Position numbers and translations under genes: made by a program. Shown one piece after another: positions 27,484 through 36,077 of a DNA stretch of 64,000 nucleotides; position 1 is the stretch's first letter, and each line of letters opens with the position of its first letter. The stretch spans positions 620,001-684,000 of the forward strand of contig NZ_FQYR01000004.1 of NCBI RefSeq assembly GCF_900141815.1. Reading direction: 5' to 3'. The stretch comes from Rubritalea squalenifaciens DSM 18772 (GTDB lineage Bacteria > Verrucomicrobiota > Verrucomicrobiia > Verrucomicrobiales > Akkermansiaceae). The notes beneath the pieces were generated by a model. That model ran no database searches. It was given only the letters and a program-made list of their open reading frames with translations, and had not been told where the DNA came from.

Positions 27484-30303
27484 ATGGCCTCTACTATCCG
27501 CGTGATGCAAGGCGAGCTCGATTTTGGAGTGCAAGTGAAGCGGGAATTTCTAGGGTGGGAGTCTCCCTTGCTGAATCTGCTTGTGGACTGGCTGATGATT
27601 CGGCGCGATGAACTGGCAGAGATGGCGGTAGTCGTACCTACTGGTCAGAGTGGACGGCGTCTACGTGAGGCTCTGGCTCGCAGTGGTGGTGTACTCGCCC
27701 CCAAGGTGATGACGATTGGCTCGCTAAGTAAGCGTACCGATGTAAGTAAGCAGATTATGGATTTGGCAGCCTGGGTGAAAGTGCTCAGGAAGAGCAGACC
27801 CGAGGATTTTCGTGGTTTGTTTCCCAAGGACCCTTTGGATGGGGCCAGCGAAGGTTTTGGTTGGGCCTTGTCTATGGGGCGGCAGCTAGCGGACCTGAGA
27901 TGGGATCTAGAAGATTGTGGTGTCAGTGTGCGTGAGGCTGGCTGGAAGTCCATGGAGTCAGAGCGCTGGGAGGATCTCTCCAGCTTAGATCAGCAGGTGA
28001 CACAGCAACTAAAAAAGTGGGGACAGCCAAAGACTCTCTCGGAGTTGAATCTGGGAGCTGGTGTTAAGCAGGTCGTTCTTGCGGGGATCTGTGAGCTGGG
28101 ATCGGTAACTCGCTCAGATCTGAAGAGCTTGTCAGGCCGGGACGTTTTGGTGACAGCTCTTGTTCATGCTCCAGAGTTTTTGAAATCACGCTTTGATGAG
28201 TGGGGGTGCCCAAATGATTCGTGGTGCGAAGAGGAAATTCCAATGCAGGACTGGAAGGATAAAATCCGTGTGGTGGAGGATCCTGCGCTTGCGGCTCAGT
28301 ATGTGGTGCGGAAGGTTGGCCGGCAATCGCTCAGACCTGAGGAGCTAGGCCTAGGACTTTGCGACCGTGAGTTGGGAATTAGTCTTCAGCGAGCCTTTGG
28401 TGACGCCGGATGGAAGCTTTATGACCCCGATGGTAAATCAGTGGAAGCTTCAAACGTTGTCCAATTTTTGAGGCTTTTGTTAGAGTGGCTTAAGCCGTGG
28501 AGACCCATCAAGGCATTCCGAAGTATGCTCAATTTGGTAGAAATGGAAGGGTTCCTGCCAGAGGGGGCGAACCGCTATCTTCTAGTTAAAGAGCTGGATG
28601 AGTATCTGGAAAAAAGACTGCCCGAGAGTTCTACGGACACGGTGGGAAGAATGCCCGCTGGCCACTTAAGGTCAGCCATGGAGGTTTTTCTGGATGAGAC
28701 CCGAAAGCTGGAAGAAGGGAGCGGTGTCCGCGCACTACGTGGGTGGGTAGCACGAATTCTTGGTCGTGGAGATAGAGAGGTGGCCAAAGTGCTCGTGGAG
28801 CCCCTAGCAGAGGTTTTTGAGGTGTTAGAGGGGATCGAGTCCAAAGAAGGCTCAATGCAGGTAGAGCATGCTGTCGAGTACCTTCTGGAAGCCAGCAAGG
28901 GACTCAGGGTCTATGGAGACTTGGAAGGTGCTGTCCTTAACATGGAGGGCTGGCTGGAGCTGATCTATGATCCGGCTCCTCATGTTTTTTTGGTAGGTAT
29001 GCATGAAGGTGCGGTACCCGAGAGCCTTCCGGAGAATTCTTTCTTGCCGGAAAATTTTAAGGAATCGATTGGAATGCCAGGAGCCAAGCAGCGCTATGCC
29101 AGAGACAGCTATCTCATGCATGCATTATGGGAGAGCCGCGCTAGTGTAGATGTGGTTGTCTGTAAGGTAAATGACGCGGGAGATCCCAAGACTGTTTCTA
29201 GACTGTTACTAAGAACTTCCGGTCAGGATCTTGCGGAGCGGGTAAAGTTACTTTTCGGTGAAGCCCAAGAGAAGGCACCGAATCCAAGTGCGTGGACGAG
29301 GGACTGGAAGCTTAAGATTCTTGAGCGCGATAACCCGTATCGTGTGGAGGACAATGAGAAGGTGCGAACCTTGTCGCCAAGTGCACTACGTGATTACTTG
29401 AAGTGCCCATTCCGATTCTATCTTAAGAGAGTCCTTAAGATGGAGCGCTACCAAGCAGGAAAAATGGAACTTAATGCCATGGATTTTGGTAATGTGGTGC
29501 ACGAGGTTGTAGAGACTTTTGGTCGTGATGAGGAAATCAGGGAGTCGACAAAGGCGCAGGAAATCGCAGCTTATTTTGATGCGGTTCTGGATCGCGTCCT
29601 GGAGTCGCGCTATGGATCAGAGCCGAGTCTCGCGATTCGTATTCAGGTAGAGAGTGCTCGTGAACGCCTGAGAGCTTTGGCTCATAAACAAGCTGATCAG
29701 CGTGCTGATGGCTGGAGGATCCAGCATGTGGAATTCTCCATAGGCGAGCGGAAGGAAGGAAAAGAAAGCCTGCCCTGGCAGGTGGGAGGTCATCCCGTGA
29801 ACATGGTACTAGATAGAGTGGACCGTCACGAAGTCACTGGGCAGATACGTATTCTCGACTATAAGACTTCAGCCAAGGCAAAGACTCCAATGATGGCTCA
29901 TTTGACTAAATGGGTAGAGGAAGAGTGCAGGCCTTTGTTAGGAGAGCTTCTACCATTGGCTACAGGCAGAGGTAAAAAGCTTATTGAGAATCGGTGGAAA
30001 GATCTGCAGCTGCCTCTCTACGCCTGGTTTGCGATGGAGCATTTCAAAAGTGATGAGATCCCAGAGATAGGATATATCAACCTTCCTAAGGCCGTCTCCG
30101 AGACTGAGTTCTCGCTATGGAGCGGCTTTGATGAGGTTCTCTTGGATTCGGCAAAAGAATGGACGCTAGGAGCCGTCAAAGGAATCGAGGAAGGTCGCTT
30201 TTTTGAGCCTGCTGAATTACCTCGAGCGGAGCAAGAGTGGGATGAATTTCATCTCTTGGCCATGGATGGCATCCGCGAAGCATTTGACTTTCAAGAGATG
30301 TAG
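27484..30303 (+). CDS. AddB-like PD-(D/E)XK nuclease with degenerate helicase region
   Basis: Large protein (939 aa) resembling AddB/RecB-type recombination nucleases. The N-terminus has AVVVPTGQSGRRLREAL in the place of motif I and lacks a true GxGKT Walker A. The middle contains a helicase-like relic (VFLVGMHEGAVPES...KQRYARDSYLMHALWESR). The C-terminal nuclease domain starts near 628 (LSPSALRDYLKCPFRFYLKR), with GNVVHEVVETF, LDRVDRHE and ILDYKTSAKAK (about 775-795), the catalytic Asp-x(n)-Asp-x-Lys set. Only one of the four iron-sulfur cysteines of classical AddB is obvious. No addA is adjacent. Role in double-strand break repair is inferred. Confidence 0.83.
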   Translation: MASTIRVMQGELDFGVQVKREFLGWESPLLNLLVDWLMIRRDELAEMAVVVPTGQSGRRLREALARSGGVLAPKVMTIGSLSKRTDVSKQIMDLAAWVKVLRKSRPEDFRGLFPKDPLDGASEGFGWALSMGRQLADLRWDLEDCGVSVREAGWKSMESERWEDLSSLDQQVTQQLKKWGQPKTLSELNLGAGVKQVVLAGICELGSVTRSDLKSLSGRDVLVTALVHAPEFLKSRFDEWGCPNDSWCEEEIPMQDWKDKIRVVEDPALAAQYVVRKVGRQSLRPEELGLGLCDRELGISLQRAFGDAGWKLYDPDGKSVEASNVVQFLRLLLEWLKPWRPIKAFRSMLNLVEMEGFLPEGANRYLLVKELDEYLEKRLPESSTDTVGRMPAGHLRSAMEVFLDETRKLEEGSGVRALRGWVARILGRGDREVAKVLVEPLAEVFEVLEGIESKEGSMQVEHAVEYLLEASKGLRVYGDLEGAVLNMEGWLELIYDPAPHVFLVGMHEGAVPESLPENSFLPENFKESIGMPGAKQRYARDSYLMHALWESRASVDVVVCKVNDAGDPKTVSRLLLRTSGQDLAERVKLLFGEAQEKAPNPSAWTRDWKLKILERDNPYRVEDNEKVRTLSPSALRDYLKCPFRFYLKRVLKMERYQAGKMELNAMDFGNVVHEVVETFGRDEEIRESTKAQEIAAYFDAVLDRVLESRYGSEPSLAIRIQVESARERLRALAHKQADQRADGWRIQHVEFSIGERKEGKESLPWQVGGHPVNMVLDRVDRHEVTGQIRILDYKTSAKAKTPMMAHLTKWVEEECRPLLGELLPLATGRGKKLIENRWKDLQLPLYAWFAMEHFKSDEIPEIGYINLPKAVSETEFSLWSGFDEVLLDSAKEWTLGAVKGIEEGRFFEPAELPRAEQEWDEFHLLAMDGIREAFDFQEM

Positions 30304-30324
30304 TAGATTCCTGATTTTTAGGTT

Positions 30325-30362
30325 TTCAGACTAGAATCCTGTGGCAGATTCTAGTGTCTGAA
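30325..30362 (+). promoter_or_regulatory. Imperfect hairpin abutting the GH75 start codon
   Basis: TTCAGACTAGAATC (30325-30338) pairs with GATTCTA (30347-30353) and GTCTGAA (30356-30362), a 14-bp stem with a 2-nt bulge. It ends one base before the ATG at 30364 and has no T tract, so it is not a terminator. It may be an operator or an RNA element that hides the start; both are inference. Confidence 0.5.
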
Positions 30363-30363
30363 T

Positions 30364-31854
30364 ATGAGTGATCGGTCGAAGGAGTCTTTACTAGAGGAAA
30401 ACAGAGAGCAGAAAGCTGGAGCAGCAGGCTTTCCGTGGATAAGAGCGTCTGTTTTTGTATTGGTGTGTTTTGCTGTCATTGTTCCCTTTACGTCAGTACC
30501 AGAGAAACTCAAAGACTATGCTAAGGAGGTCTATGCTGCTCGACGGGCGGCTAATACCCCATTGCCTCCACCTAAAGAACCTGTAGCAGAAACCACGCCT
30601 GAGGAAGAAATTCCACCACTTCCCAAGCCTGTCGTGGTGGAGCCTGAGGAGCCAGAAGAGCAGATTGTTCCACCACAGGATCATACGGTGGAATCAGGCG
30701 GAGACATCCGCAAGATGTACAAAGGTTTTAAGTTAAAAACTCATGTCAATGTGGACAAGGGCGACTTGGCCTCTCAGGAGAGAGGGGATGAGGAAAGCTA
30801 TACCGCCGAGTACACCCTGAACATCAACCTGCCACAGCCTTCCAAGACGATGAGTGAACTCAGTAAGGTGAATCCTAAGCTGGATGCCATCTTGCCGGGC
30901 CTTGCCTCCATGGTAGAGGATGCTGAGGTTTCTGGGTTTTACTATAACCTTTATCAGAACAAGGTCGATAGGTTGAAACGGGATGCGCTGAAATTGAACG
31001 TCCTTACCACGAAGCACAATTTCTATGATTGTGAGACAATTCTCAATCTTAGCCATCCAGAGAGTAAGCGCAAAGTACTGCTGATGCAGGCCGATATGGA
31101 TGTAGTGTCTGACGGTTCGGACGGGGACCGTTTGTCGACAATGCCTGATGAGATAGTCAACTCAACGCATTACCAGCCCTTTACGAGTTATGGGTGGCCG
31201 AAGCAGACTAGAACGGAGAATCCAATGGTAGCTGGCTGGAAGAAGCGGATCGAAAATGCCAAGAAGGAGATTGCCGACCCTGCTACCAAGGAGGCTCGCA
31301 AGCAATGGCTCAAGGATCGTATCGAAATGCTGAAGCGCGGGATCGCTGATATGAAGGCGCGAAGTTTCCTGATAGCAGAGTATGATCCATTCATCGTGAT
31401 GCCTGTGAATGTGATCACGAACCGGGATGATAAGCATGCTGCCAAGGTGGGCGACTACGCAGTTGTGATTCATGACGGAAAGGTCTATCCAGCGATCGTA
31501 GGGGACGGAGGTCCTACTTTTAAAGTGGGTGAAGCATCCTTGCGCTTGGCTAAAGAGATTAACGCGAACTCCTCTCCCTACAGAAGACCTGTGTCCAATC
31601 TCACGGTGACCTACATCGTCTTCAGTGGTAGCCGGGATGCTGACAAGTCAGCACCTGATTACAAGAAGTGGCACCAGGAGTGCAGCAGTCTGCTAGAGGA
31701 GATCGGTGGGCTAGGTGAGGGCTACGAACTTCATCAATGGGAGGATCTGTTAGCCAAGACACCAGAGGCTGCCGACGAAGTAGAGGAAGATGCTGCGGCT
31801 GAAGCAGAAGAAAGTGGCGAAGATGCCGAGCAAGAAAAAGCCCCGCAAGAATAG
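30364..31854 (+). CDS. Membrane-anchored glycoside hydrolase family 75 (chitosanase-fold) protein
   Basis: Predicted extracytoplasmic hydrolase anchored by one N-terminal helix (about residues 24-44), followed by a Pro/Glu-rich linker (66-108) and a domain of unknown type to about 215. The C-terminal domain follows the GH75 order: [11 protein letters not shown], then [28 protein letters not shown] and [11 protein letters not shown], then [11 protein letters not shown]381 and E390 are nine residues apart, as the catalytic Asp and Glu are in fungal GH75 chitosanases. About 95 residues separate the first and second blocks, holding a charged helical insert (about 286-330). The tail is Glu/Ala-rich. 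Substrate (chitosan-like or peptidoglycan-like glucosaminyl polymer) is unknown. Its 3' end holds the terminator of the convergent operon. Confidence 0.78.
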   Translation: MSDRSKESLLEENREQKAGAAGFPWIRASVFVLVCFAVIVPFTSVPEKLKDYAKEVYAARRAANTPLPPPKEPVAETTPEEEIPPLPKPVVVEPEEPEEQIVPPQDHTVESGGDIRKMYKGFKLKTHVNVDKGDLASQERGDEESYTAEYTLNINLPQPSKTMSELSKVNPKLDAILPGLASMVEDAEVSGFYYNLYQNKVDRLKRDALKLNVLTTKHNFYDCETILNLSHPESKRKVLLMQADMDVVSDGSDGDRLSTMPDEIVNSTHYQPFTSYGWPKQTRTENPMVAGWKKRIENAKKEIADPATKEARKQWLKDRIEMLKRGIADMKARSFLIAEYDPFIVMPVNVITNRDDKHAAKVGDYAVVIHDGKVYPAIVGDGGPTFKVGEASLRLAKEINANSSPYRRPVSNLTVTYIVFSGSRDADKSAPDYKKWHQECSSLLEEIGGLGEGYELHQWEDLLAKTPEAADEVEEDAAAEAEESGEDAEQEKAPQE

Positions 31855-31863
31855 AGCGGGGCT
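31833..31863 (-). terminator. Terminator of the six-gene minus-strand operon, inside the GH75 3' end
   Basis: Stem AGCCCCGC (31839-31846)/GCGGGGCT (31856-31863). Read on the minus strand it is followed by a T-rich tract (complement of 31833-31838). The loop contains the TAG stop of the GH75 gene, so coding sequence and terminator overlap. It is 33 bp beyond the last gene of the operon. Confidence 0.8.
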
Positions 31864-31895
31864 GCATGTGATACGAGTAGTGGGAAACTCTGGAA

Positions 31896-33299
31896 TTACC
31901 AGCTTGGGCCTACCCTGACCGCATTCATATTCGGGTCATAGATGTTGAACTCGATTTGGCTGAAGGCGTCCAGACTGAAAGTCTTCTCTCCAAATGCTTG
32001 ATGATAGCCGGTCAGCTTGCTCGCATCGAGTGAGATCAGCTTCAGGATCACCCAGCCGCCATTTTTAAAATAGGCCTTAACGTCTTGAGGTTCCTTCTTA
32101 GGCTGATGCTTGTCAGACGACTTCATGTAAATGGAGCGCATCGCTGCGACTGGAATAGGAATGGGGGTATATTTGGTTTCCACTTTGAGGACACCATTTT
32201 GAACTTTTCCAAGTTGACCGATAATGGCGTCTCCATTTTTCAAGAGAATACGCTGACCTTCACCCTTGAGTTTCTTGAATGCATTCTCGTCATCATTGGT
32301 AGGGAGCCGACCGGACCAACGGGAGAGTCTTAGGTTCCTGATACGGATGGGGGCACGCTGATCGCTCAGGAAATGGAGGGCTGAGCCGAAGTTTTCAGGG
32401 CTAGCATTGCGGTCGCTGAGTTCGGCGATCTTTTCGCCATCGAAATAGATTTCAAAGGTGCCCTTTTTCTTGTTCATGAAGATTTCCACATAGGTGGTAT
32501 CCATGCCACTGAGCTGACGGACTGAAGTGGATCCATCCATGGGGTCACTTCCATCTTCAGAGGTGACCTTGCGCATGTAGATGTAGCTGTTGCGCATGAC
32601 CAGTTCGTAGTAGTTGGATGGCCTGGTTGACTCAAAGTCGTCCGAATAGAGCAAGAGTTTGAGGTTTAAAGAGCTTTTCCAGTCCATGTAGAAGCTCAGG
32701 TGGGAGAGGTCATCCAAGCCGATGTCCTTGGAAATCTGGCCGCCGCTGGTGCCACCGCTGATCAAGGAAGCGTTTTTATAGTTCCAGCTGCCGTCATCAT
32801 CGTGCTGGTACCATTCTTCGAGGCTGTTAGGACCAGAGTAGATATGGGAGTTTTGAGAGGTGATCTCCATGTTGACGATGAACTTCCGGTCTACCGTGAT
32901 TTCACCAGCGTAGTCAGTGTCGATCGTGATGGATTCATCAGTCACTTGGACGAGTTGGCCCTTGAGTTGGTCATGGGCTTGTTCGTTGCCAAATCGGTGC
33001 TGGATAGAAATGATCGCTTCGTGATCTTTCTTTTCGGGCTTGCTGTCTTCTGATTCAGAGCTTTGGAGATCGATCTTGAGAAGGTTGTCAGTTCTCAAGT
33101 CCACCGATTGTTTCACTGAGGGATTCTTGACGACGATACGGCCTTCTTTCCAGTTTTCAATTTGGCCAGAGAAGCTATCGCCATTCAGGAAACTGAGGCG
33201 GGTAGTCATTGGTGCAGCATCCTGAGCAGGGCTGGTAACAGTACCCAGACAGGCAACAGCCATCATGGAGATAAAGCGTCTTGTAGGCTTGGTTTTCAT
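31896..33299 (-). CDS. Secreted NGD-repeat/LamG-like protein, paralogue C
   Basis: Exported protein of 467 aa, last gene of the operon. A signal peptide precedes about residue 27. Two N-terminal repeats follow: SFLNGDSFSGQIENWKEGRI (36-55 on) and DQLKGQLVQVTDESITIDTD (110-129) ending in YAGEITVDRKF. The junction HIYSGPNSLEEW (152-163) opens a beta-rich LamG/concanavalin-like domain (about 160-345) with YYELVMRNSYIYMRKVTSED and IRIRNLRLSRW. Two more repeats close it: LLKNGDAIIGQLGKVQNGVL and AYFKNGGWVILKLISLDASK. It is homologous to the two genes upstream. Function is unknown; the repeats resemble those found before DUF481 barrels, and the middle domain suggests glycan or surface binding. Confidence 0.8.
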   Translation of the reverse strand: MKTKPTRRFISMMAVACLGTVTSPAQDAAPMTTRLSFLNGDSFSGQIENWKEGRIVVKNPSVKQSVDLRTDNLLKIDLQSSESEDSKPEKKDHEAIISIQHRFGNEQAHDQLKGQLVQVTDESITIDTDYAGEITVDRKFIVNMEITSQNSHIYSGPNSLEEWYQHDDDGSWNYKNASLISGGTSGGQISKDIGLDDLSHLSFYMDWKSSLNLKLLLYSDDFESTRPSNYYELVMRNSYIYMRKVTSEDGSDPMDGSTSVRQLSGMDTTYVEIFMNKKKGTFEIYFDGEKIAELSDRNASPENFGSALHFLSDQRAPIRIRNLRLSRWSGRLPTNDDENAFKKLKGEGQRILLKNGDAIIGQLGKVQNGVLKVETKYTPIPIPVAAMRSIYMKSSDKHQPKKEPQDVKAYFKNGGWVILKLISLDASKLTGYHQAFGEKTFSLDAFSQIEFNIYDPNMNAVRVGPSW

Positions 33300-33325
33300 G
33301 GCAAATTGGGGTCTTTAATTGGGTG

Positions 33326-34627
33326 CTACTTGTTTTGGCTAGCTGCGGAGTTGAGAGTGCTGAAAGCGGTTCGCTTGATGTTGCACTCACCGAGGATAGG
33401 GTGGCGTGTGGTGGCCACATCTTTATTCAGAGATGTCTGCCCTAAGGAAATCTTGCCACCACCAGCAAGTGTAGCGGTATAGGATGATTTGAGTTTCTCC
33501 TCAGAAGGCTCCTGCTCTTTCAGATAGAGGATGGAGGCTCTGGATGACGGTACCTGCATAGGTTTCTTAGCAAATTGGTAATCAAAGAAGATGGTCAACT
33601 GGTCGTTGATCTTCTCGATTTTTGGAGATTCTCCTGAGAAGCGGAATCCCTCACGATCAAACAAGGTATCTGCTTTTTTATTAGGAATTTCCTCATTCTT
33701 CTGACGGGTGATGGCATTTCCTCCCCATTCCAAGATTTGAAGATTTTTGATTTTCAGGGTGTCGCCGTCCCGCTGGTTGGATTCCAAAATAACGAAAGAC
33801 CCGAGAGGGGCGGAAGCGGCATTGTCATCGAATGTACCGTGCTCGACTCCGTCCAGATAAAGCACAGTCTGCTGGTTCTGGCGGTCCACCTTGAGTTCCA
33901 CATTGACCGTGGAGTTTTTGATCTCACGTGAGCGAATGCTTACTCGGCCCAATTTGTCAAAGTTTCGGGGAGTCACCCGGTTGAACTGAAAGCCGGAAGA
34001 GGTGAAGTCGAGGTAGTAGCGGTCGATGCGGTCTACGGTGGTGTTCTCTCTACCGCAGAGATGCAATCTGAAACGCGGACTACTGCCATCCCATTCCAGG
34101 TTGAAGCGAATGATGAAATTATTGGGAAGTTCGAACTCTTTGGCGAGCAGTCCCTTGCCATTGACGTTAAGTACTCCTTGTTCGAGAACCCAGTTTTCTG
34201 CCGTAGTCCATTCCTTGAGACTATTCGGTCCACTATAGACTAGGGATTCAGGCTTATTCTCAAAGCTGATCTTGGTCACCTTGGAGCGTGGGATGCTGAA
34301 ATCACCAGCGTACCAAGTAGAGAAGGCAATGGATTTATCATCCATTTTCTTCAGGTCACACGGAAGTTCATCACCATTGCTCAGGTAAATGCGCTCGCCA
34401 TGGTTATGAGTGCTTGTTCCTTCTTGCTCGAAGGTCAGTGAGTCGAGGCCCTCAGCATTGATTTCCAGGGTCTCTGTGGCTTCCGGGTATTGGAATCGAA
34501 CCGCTCCTGTGTCGGTGATATCGATGATGGTGCCTGAGATGACGTCGCCATTTTTGAACTTTACTGTATCGCTGGCGCTGACCGCGCAAGTGAGGGCGAT
34601 AGATGCGGCTGTTAGTTTGCGAAGCAT
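33326..34627 (-). CDS. Secreted NGD-repeat/LamG-like protein, paralogue B
   Basis: Exported protein of 433 aa with signal peptide (cleavage near residue 18). Repeat 1 is VKFKNGDVISGTIIDITDTG (22-41); repeat 2 is YLSNGDELPCDLKKMDDKSI (81-100) ending in WYAGDFSIPRSKVTKISF. LVYSGPNSLKEW (129-140) opens the LamG-like domain, which includes FRLHLCGRENTTVDRIDRYY and LKIKNLQILEW. The C-terminal repeats are the most degenerate of the three paralogues (FRFSGESPKIEKINDQLTIF; ATLAGGGKISLGQTSLNKDV), ending with the ATRHPILGECNIKRTAFSTL block, which parallels EHPILGKLKLKYTYLSSIDY in paralogue A. It lies 26 bp upstream of paralogue C and 10 bp downstream of paralogue A. Confidence 0.8.
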   Translation of the reverse strand: MLRKLTAASIALTCAVSASDTVKFKNGDVISGTIIDITDTGAVRFQYPEATETLEINAEGLDSLTFEQEGTSTHNHGERIYLSNGDELPCDLKKMDDKSIAFSTWYAGDFSIPRSKVTKISFENKPESLVYSGPNSLKEWTTAENWVLEQGVLNVNGKGLLAKEFELPNNFIIRFNLEWDGSSPRFRLHLCGRENTTVDRIDRYYLDFTSSGFQFNRVTPRNFDKLGRVSIRSREIKNSTVNVELKVDRQNQQTVLYLDGVEHGTFDDNAASAPLGSFVILESNQRDGDTLKIKNLQILEWGGNAITRQKNEEIPNKKADTLFDREGFRFSGESPKIEKINDQLTIFFDYQFAKKPMQVPSSRASILYLKEQEPSEEKLKSSYTATLAGGGKISLGQTSLNKDVATTRHPILGECNIKRTAFSTLNSAASQNK

Positions 34628-34637
34628 GACTGATCGA

Positions 34638-36077
34638 TTATTTCAGTTGTAAGTTCCAGCGGTCAATGATTGAAGCGTCAGGAGTGTAGTCGATAGAGGA
34701 GAGATAGGTGTATTTGAGCTTGAGTTTGCCAAGGATGGGGTGCTCGAGTTCTACACCTTCCTCATTTCCGGAGACAGGATTCGCTGTGAGGCGGCCACTG
34801 CCATAAAAGCGGAATGCAACATCATTGGAGCGAGCTTCATCTTTTTTAGCGAAACCTTCAGTAGCGAAGTTCAGACTCTTGACCTGGTCTGTAGGGATTT
34901 CCATTTCCGCATAGGGGCCTTTGAGTGTGACCACATTGTCTTGCAGTTTGAGGATCTTGCCCGAGAAACGGTCAGTGCCGTTGTTGAGCAGAGCGATATC
35001 CCTCTGTTCATTCTGTAGACTCAGGGCGGAGTCTTTGATGCCATTCCAGGGGGTCATGACAATGTTAGAGATTCGGGAAATGCGGTTTGAGCCATTGAGG
35101 TTGGCAAAGCCAAACTTATTACCTTTTGCTTCGTAGCCAATGTCACTCAAGTTCCACTGTGCGATAAGGGCTCCATCTGCATAGCTGGAAACCACCTTCT
35201 TCTGTCTATCGACACGCAGCTCAAAATGGGTGTCGGCATAATCTTCGCTGGAGTATCTGGCAGAGGTAGAGCCCAGAGTAGTAGGGATTTTCGTGACGAT
35301 AGGTGCACCATTCTCATCGAATGAGTATTGGCTGAGGTAGGTTACACCGGAGGTAATACGGAGGAGAAGACAGGAGCCAAAGTTTTCGGTGATGCTTTTG
35401 GTATAAGCATGCACCTTGGTATCGTCCTCTTCTTTCCTTTCTGGAATGGAGAGATTGGCATGAAAGGCGAGATAGATATTTGAGTAACGAGCCATCTCTG
35501 CCTTGAAGGTCATGCGGAATGCATCTGGCAGTTCTGTATTTTGGTTGATGATGGCACCAGTGTGGCCATCGTTGAGCCAGCTGAAGTTAGCGTACTCCCA
35601 TACCTTTTGACTTTCATCCTCTTCTTCTTCTTTGAAGGCTACCGTTTTCCAGTTATCTTCGACAAAGGGACCTTGGTAGAGAACTTGTTGTCCGTGAGGC
35701 TGGATCTCGCAGTTGTAAACTTGATTGCGATTGATCTGTAGTGTGCCCGCATAGTCAGTGCGTATGGTGCATTTGCTCTCGTCGATGGAGAGTATCTCAC
35801 ATGGGAGGACATCTCCATTGATGAGGGTAACTGTATGGGTATGTGTGAAAGGTTTGGTCAGTAGGCCTTTGTTGAAAATGACTCTGCGGATTTCAGAGGT
35901 GGCAAAGGAAATGGGCTTCTCCGCCTGCTGATTTGTCCACACGAGTTTGCCTTCAGCTGAGAATCCATTGAATGAACCGTGAAGGGTATCATTGTTTTTA
36001 AAGTTCAGAAGGTCTTCTTCAGCCGATAGCGGGAGAAGGCTAGAAAATAGAAGTGTAGGTAGAAGAATGCGGTTCAT
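34638..36077 (-). CDS. Secreted NGD-repeat/LamG-like protein, paralogue A
   Basis: Exported protein of 479 aa, signal peptide to about residue 19. Repeat 1 is LNFKNNDTLHGSFNGFSAEG (24-43); repeat 2 is VTLINGDVLPCEILSIDESK (83-102) ending in DYAGTLQINRNQVYNCEI. VLYQGPFVEDNW (132-143) opens the LamG-like domain, which carries an acidic insert (EEEEDES) and ends at ISRISNIVMTPW. Repeats 3 and 4 follow (LLNNGTDRFSGKILKLQDNV; FYGSGRLTANPVSGNEEGVE). Its ATG overlaps the stop of the toroid-protein gene by 4 bp, so the two are probably translated together. Function unknown; see findings. Confidence 0.8.
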   Translation of the reverse strand: MNRILLPTLLFSSLLPLSAEEDLLNFKNNDTLHGSFNGFSAEGKLVWTNQQAEKPISFATSEIRRVIFNKGLLTKPFTHTHTVTLINGDVLPCEILSIDESKCTIRTDYAGTLQINRNQVYNCEIQPHGQQVLYQGPFVEDNWKTVAFKEEEEDESQKVWEYANFSWLNDGHTGAIINQNTELPDAFRMTFKAEMARYSNIYLAFHANLSIPERKEEDDTKVHAYTKSITENFGSCLLLRITSGVTYLSQYSFDENGAPIVTKIPTTLGSTSARYSSEDYADTHFELRVDRQKKVVSSYADGALIAQWNLSDIGYEAKGNKFGFANLNGSNRISRISNIVMTPWNGIKDSALSLQNEQRDIALLNNGTDRFSGKILKLQDNVVTLKGPYAEMEIPTDQVKSLNFATEGFAKKDEARSNDVAFRFYGSGRLTANPVSGNEEGVELEHPILGKLKLKYTYLSSIDYTPDASIIDRWNLQLK

